A DNA stretch of 17,002 bases from JAYFQF01 sp034927285 (GTDB lineage Bacteria > Bacillota > Peptococcia > DRI-13 > UBA5745). Position 1 is the stretch's first letter; the number at the start of each line of letters is the position of its first letter. Position numbers and translations under genes: made by a program. The stretch is from assembly GCA_034927285.1 (NCBI GenBank), contig JAYFQF010000019.1, forward strand, positions 1-17,002, in the 5' to 3' direction. Below the pieces are notes generated by a model. The model ran no database searches. It worked only from the letters and a program-made list of their open reading frames with translations, and had not been told where the DNA came from. Positions 14,695 through 17,002 of this stretch are shown piece after piece.

Positions 14695-14815
14695 ATAACT
14701 TGCTGCAAAATAAAGATACTGGTATTTGTGGCTGAAGTATGGTTAAATAATATTGAACGAATGTTTCTATTTTACCGTATTCAGCCCAGCATATTAAACA
14801 AAGGGGGTAATACCA

Positions 14816-15358
14816 ATGAAAGATTTAAAAGGAACCAAGACGGAGGCCAATCTGATGACGGCCTTTGCCGGCGAAAGCCAGGCGCGCAACAAGTACACTT
14901 ATTATGCCGCCCAGGCCCGGACAGAAGGAATGCAGCAGATCGCAGCCCTTTTCGAAGAAACCGCTCATAATGAAATGGCCCACGCCAAAATCTGGTTCAA
15001 GCTGCTTCATGGCGAAGAAATTCCCAAAACAGAAGTGAACCTTTTGGATGCCGCTGAAGGTGAAAACTACGAATGGACCGATATGTACGCCACTTTTGCC
15101 AAGGAAGCAAAAGCCGAAGGCTTTGACCATATCGCTTACCTGTTTGAAGAAGTCGGCAAGATTGAAAAAGAGCATGAGGAAAGATATCGCAAGCTCTTAG
15201 GAAACTTAAAGGATGGGGTCATATTCGAGAAGGACGGCGAAGCGGTCTGGATCTGTCGGAATTGCGGTCATATTCATTATGGCAAGAAGGCTCCCGACGT
15301 CTGTCCCGTATGCGCTCATCCCCAGGCCTTCTTTGAGTTGAGATGCCAGAATTATTAA
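14816..15358 (+). CDS. rbr: Rubrerythrin
   Basis: This 180-residue non-haem diiron peroxidase reduces hydrogen peroxide in the cytoplasm of anaerobes using electrons from rubredoxin or NAD(P)H-linked partners. The N-terminal ferritin-like four-helix domain shows Glu20, the ExxH pair Glu53/His56, and a second ExxH at Glu117/His120. The C-terminal rubredoxin-like domain binds iron through CxxC pairs Cys147/Cys150 and Cys163/Cys166. Order and length agree with classical rubrerythrin. AAGGGGGT (14801-14808) is a strong ribosome binding site eight bases before the ATG. The gene appears monocistronic between its own promoter and a strong terminator, with a Fur/PerR-like operator, which fits induction by peroxide or iron limitation. 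All expected metal ligands were found. Confidence 0.97.
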   Translation: MKDLKGTKTEANLMTAFAGESQARNKYTYYAAQARTEGMQQIAALFEETAHNEMAHAKIWFKLLHGEEIPKTEVNLLDAAEGENYEWTDMYATFAKEAKAEGFDHIAYLFEEVGKIEKEHEERYRKLLGNLKDGVIFEKDGEAVWICRNCGHIHYGKKAPDVCPVCAHPQAFFELRCQNY

Positions 15359-15414
15359 GACCGGCTTTTCGCTTGGCAAAGGCCTTGGATATGGCTGAAA
15401 AGCGCCGGCGTCTT
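15357..15414 (+). other. Imperfect hairpin at the rubrerythrin stop codon
   Basis: AAGACCGGCTTTTC (15357-15370) pairs with GAAAAGCGCCGGCGTCTT (15397-15414), leaving two 2-base bulges. No T run follows, so it is not a standard terminator. It may stabilise the mRNA 3' end. Confidence 0.45.
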
Positions 15415-15446
15415 GAATAATATTTCATAAGATTGGTTCTGAAAAA

Positions 15447-15531
15447 GCCCTGCATCTGAACTGCACCCAAAAGCCGGATATGCCGTGAAAGCGGCATATC
15501 GCGGGCTGCAGTTCAGGCGGGCGTTTTTTTT
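15447..15531 (+). terminator. Nested-hairpin rho-independent terminator of rubrerythrin
   Basis: An outer stem, CTGAACTGCA (15456-15465) with TGCAGTTCAG (15507-15516), is perfect over 10 bp. GCCC (15447-15450) and GGGC (15519-15522) extend it outwards. A separate perfect 9-bp hairpin, GATATGCCG and CGGCATATC (15477-15500), sits inside. Eight T residues (15524-15531) follow. Together with the hairpin before it and the promoter after it, it accounts for most of the 301-base gap between genes. Confidence 0.88.
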
Positions 15532-15576
15532 ATACGGGCGCGGGCGTCTTGCCGGGGCTTAGCGGGTCTCCTGCCC

Positions 15577-15605
15577 TTGTATTAACAGGAAATCGTTGCT
15601 AAAAT
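15577..15605 (+). promoter_or_regulatory. Possible sigma-A promoter of the sigma-54 activator gene
   Basis: TTGTAT (15577-15582, three of six) and TAAAAT (15600-15605, five of six) are separated by 17 bases, upstream of the GTG at 15660. No -24/-12 GG-GC element was recognised in the gap, so the activator does not look sigma-54 dependent itself. Confidence 0.5.
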
Positions 15606-15659
15606 AAAAACATTCAGGGAATAACGCCCGGAGTACTGTCCGGTTAAGGGGGCCCAAAG

Positions 15660-17002
15660 GTGAAAAAAAAGATAGCGCTGGTCACCGAATCCATTCAATC
15701 GGGGCAGGTTTATAAGGAGTGGCTTGATGAATTCTTTGGTGAATTGATCGAGGTGGAGGAGTATTCTCTGGAAAAAGGGGATTATGTCCGTATTCCGGAC
15801 GCCGACCTGTATATCGTGGGGGCTTCCTCCACCCAGGCTTATGATCAGGTCATCGCTTTGATTCAGCCGGATAAAAATATTGTGGTGCCGGCGCTTACCT
15901 TCAGCAAAGAGCAAGTAAGCAAGCTGAAGGTTCTGCCAGGGGGGCGCCGGGCAATGCTGGTAAATCTGAGCGCCAATATGGCCATCGAGACCATTGCCGA
16001 GCTCAACCGCCTGGGCGTTACCCAGTTGGACCTTGTGCCGGTCTATCCGGGGATCGGTCAGCTGCCGGACACCGAACTGGCCATCAGCCCGGGAGAAGGC
16101 CGGTATGTGCCGGATAAGGCAAAACAGGTAATCGAATTGGGCCCCAGGACCTTTACCTCGGGAACCCTGGCGGAAATTGCCCTGAAGCTGGGCTTTTCCT
16201 GGTTTATCAAAGAAAAGGTCTACCGGGACTATGTAGAATCCCTGGCCGATCCCGGCGGCAGCCTGGTTACCCTTTGGAGCCAGAGCATGCGGATGGAGAA
16301 CTACCTGGAGATCCTGATGGGAATGATGGATACCGGCATCCTGGGGGTAGATATGGAGGACAGGATTTTTGCCGTAAATTCCGTGGCCCAGGATATTTTG
16401 TCTTTAAAACAAAAGGATTGCATCGGCAGGTCCCTGACCTGGGCCGCTCCCCAGCTCTGCCGGCAAATAAGCCCGGAAGAACGCAAAAGAAAGATTTCCA
16501 AACTGATCAAGCTGGCTGAAACGCCCATCAGTATCGCCACGGCTCCCATCGACTGGGAGGGCAAGCCGGTGGGCTGCTTTATCATGTTGCAGCGCTTTAC
16601 GGAAGAGGAAGACCGGCAGCAGCAATTCCGGCTTCAACTGTACCGGAGAGGCCACCACTCCAAATACGTCTTTGACGACATTATCTGCAGTTGCCCGTCC
16701 ATGCAGCGGGCAAAAAATATTGCTTTCAAAATGGCCCTGACGGATTCGTCGATCCTTTTGACGGGAGAAAGCGGTACAGGCAAAGAGTTGTTTGCCCACT
16801 CCATCCACAATGCCTCCCGGCGCAGCGCTATGCCCTTTGTGGCCCTCAACTGCGCGGCGCTGCCGGAAAACCTGCTGGAAAGCGAGCTGTTTGGTTATGG
16901 GGAAGGGGCTTTTACCGGAGCCAAAAAGGGAGGAAAAATCGGCCTGTTCGAATATGCCCACCGGGGCACTTTGTTTTTGGATGAAATCGAAGGGATGAGC
17001 AA
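15660..17002 (+). CDS. Sigma-54-dependent transcriptional activator (3' end outside window)
   Basis: The frame is open from GTG 15660 to the window end (447 codons seen), with AAGGGGG (15646-15652) seven bases before the start. Residues 1 to about 200 resemble the alpha/beta N-terminal sensory region of clostridial sigma-54 activators, related in layout to PrpR-N. They are not a phosphoreceiver domain, since the Asp/Lys pattern is absent. A PAS-like region follows at about 210-330 (GILGVDMEDRIFAVNSVAQD). The AAA+ domain shows Walker A GESGTGKE (369-376), the sigma-54-contacting GAFTGA loop (416-421) and Walker B ending Asp441-Glu442. The rest of the ATPase domain and the expected Fis-type DNA-binding domain lie outside. 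Such proteins activate nearby -24/-12 promoters in response to a metabolite. The likely target is downstream of the window, and its nature cannot be told. Confidence 0.9.
   Translation, partial: MKKKIALVTESIQSGQVYKEWLDEFFGELIEVEEYSLEKGDYVRIPDADLYIVGASSTQAYDQVIALIQPDKNIVVPALTFSKEQVSKLKVLPGGRRAMLVNLSANMAIETIAELNRLGVTQLDLVPVYPGIGQLPDTELAISPGEGRYVPDKAKQVIELGPRTFTSGTLAEIALKLGFSWFIKEKVYRDYVESLADPGGSLVTLWSQSMRMENYLEILMGMMDTGILGVDMEDRIFAVNSVAQDILSLKQKDCIGRSLTWAAPQLCRQISPEERKRKISKLIKLAETPISIATAPIDWEGKPVGCFIMLQRFTEEEDRQQQFRLQLYRRGHHSKYVFDDIICSCPSMQRAKNIAFKMALTDSSILLTGESGTGKELFAHSIHNASRRSAMPFVALNCAALPENLLESELFGYGEGAFTGAKKGGKIGLFEYAHRGTLFLDEIEGMS

Noticed and set aside
14212..14708. Pro-rich and Ala-rich frames on both strands over the Gly-rich tail
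   Set aside because: They are low-complexity shadows of GGC-rich codons in the TPM gene.
14728..14970. 80-codon plus-strand frame overlapping the start of rubrerythrin
   Set aside because: It has no ribosome binding site, overlaps rubrerythrin in another frame and ends in an unstructured Arg-rich translation.
15532..15659. Sigma-54 -24/-12 promoter before the activator gene
   Set aside because: No GG-N10-GC element with adequate flanking match was recognised; the sigma-A-like pair at 15577-15605 is a better candidate.

Overview
The window looks like a chromosomal segment of an anaerobic, moderately GC-rich Gram-positive-type bacterium (Bacillota, probably a clostridial lineage). The reasons are a sortase-type LPQTG motif on a repeat-built surface protein, strong sigma-A promoters with TTGACA-like and TATAAT-like boxes, AAAGGAG-type ribosome binding sites, rubrerythrin, and a sigma-54 activator of a kind common in clostridia. 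No rRNA, tRNA, CRISPR array, transposase or phage gene was seen. All genes point rightwards. Genus or species cannot be assigned from the sequence alone.

Region 1 (1-6389) is one very large cell-surface protein whose 5' end lies outside the window. In order it carries a 27-bp tandem repeat coding for acidic GQPAEGEED units, an all-beta region, about nine InlB-type (Listeria-Bacteroides, Flg_new-like) repeats, about ten MBG-like domains with partly near-identical DNA, an Asp-Pro/Ser linker and an LPQTG motif. Two things are odd. A one-base frame change at a G6T5 tract (1634-1644) splits the gene into two reading frames, and the LPQTG is not followed by the hydrophobic anchor and basic tail that sortase substrates normally have.

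Region 2 (6426-10705) is a multidrug-efflux-type operon. A terminator closes the surface-protein gene. A strong promoter follows, with a palindromic AT-rich site at its start point, then a MarR-family repressor and two overlapping or nearly overlapping ABC exporter half-transporters. The two ABC subunits show complementary degenerate and canonical ATPase motifs, as in obligate heterodimers of the BmrCD/LmrCD/TM287-288 type.

Region 3 (10706-14632) is a four-gene envelope module: XpaC-like protein, TelA-like toxic-anion resistance protein, a diverged LemA-like protein, and a secreted/membrane TPM-domain protein with a long Gly-rich tail. The leader holds a possible promoter, two hairpins and a possible 6-codon leader ORF overlapping the GTG start.

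Region 4 (14640-15531) is a monocistronic rubrerythrin gene with a near-consensus promoter, a Fur/PerR-like box over the predicted start point, a long leader and a nested-hairpin terminator with eight T residues. Region 5 (15577-17002) is the 5' part of a sigma-54-dependent activator with an N-terminal sensory region, a PAS-like region and the AAA+ domain, cut by the window end. Its target promoter is not visible.

Taken together this is an envelope- and stress-facing segment: surface adhesin, drug/toxin export under a MarR repressor, a membrane-stress module and peroxide/iron-controlled rubrerythrin. No wholly unknown system was identified. The points most worth checking are the frameshifted and anchor-less giant surface protein, the XpaC-TelA-LemA-TPM module and the two candidate operators.
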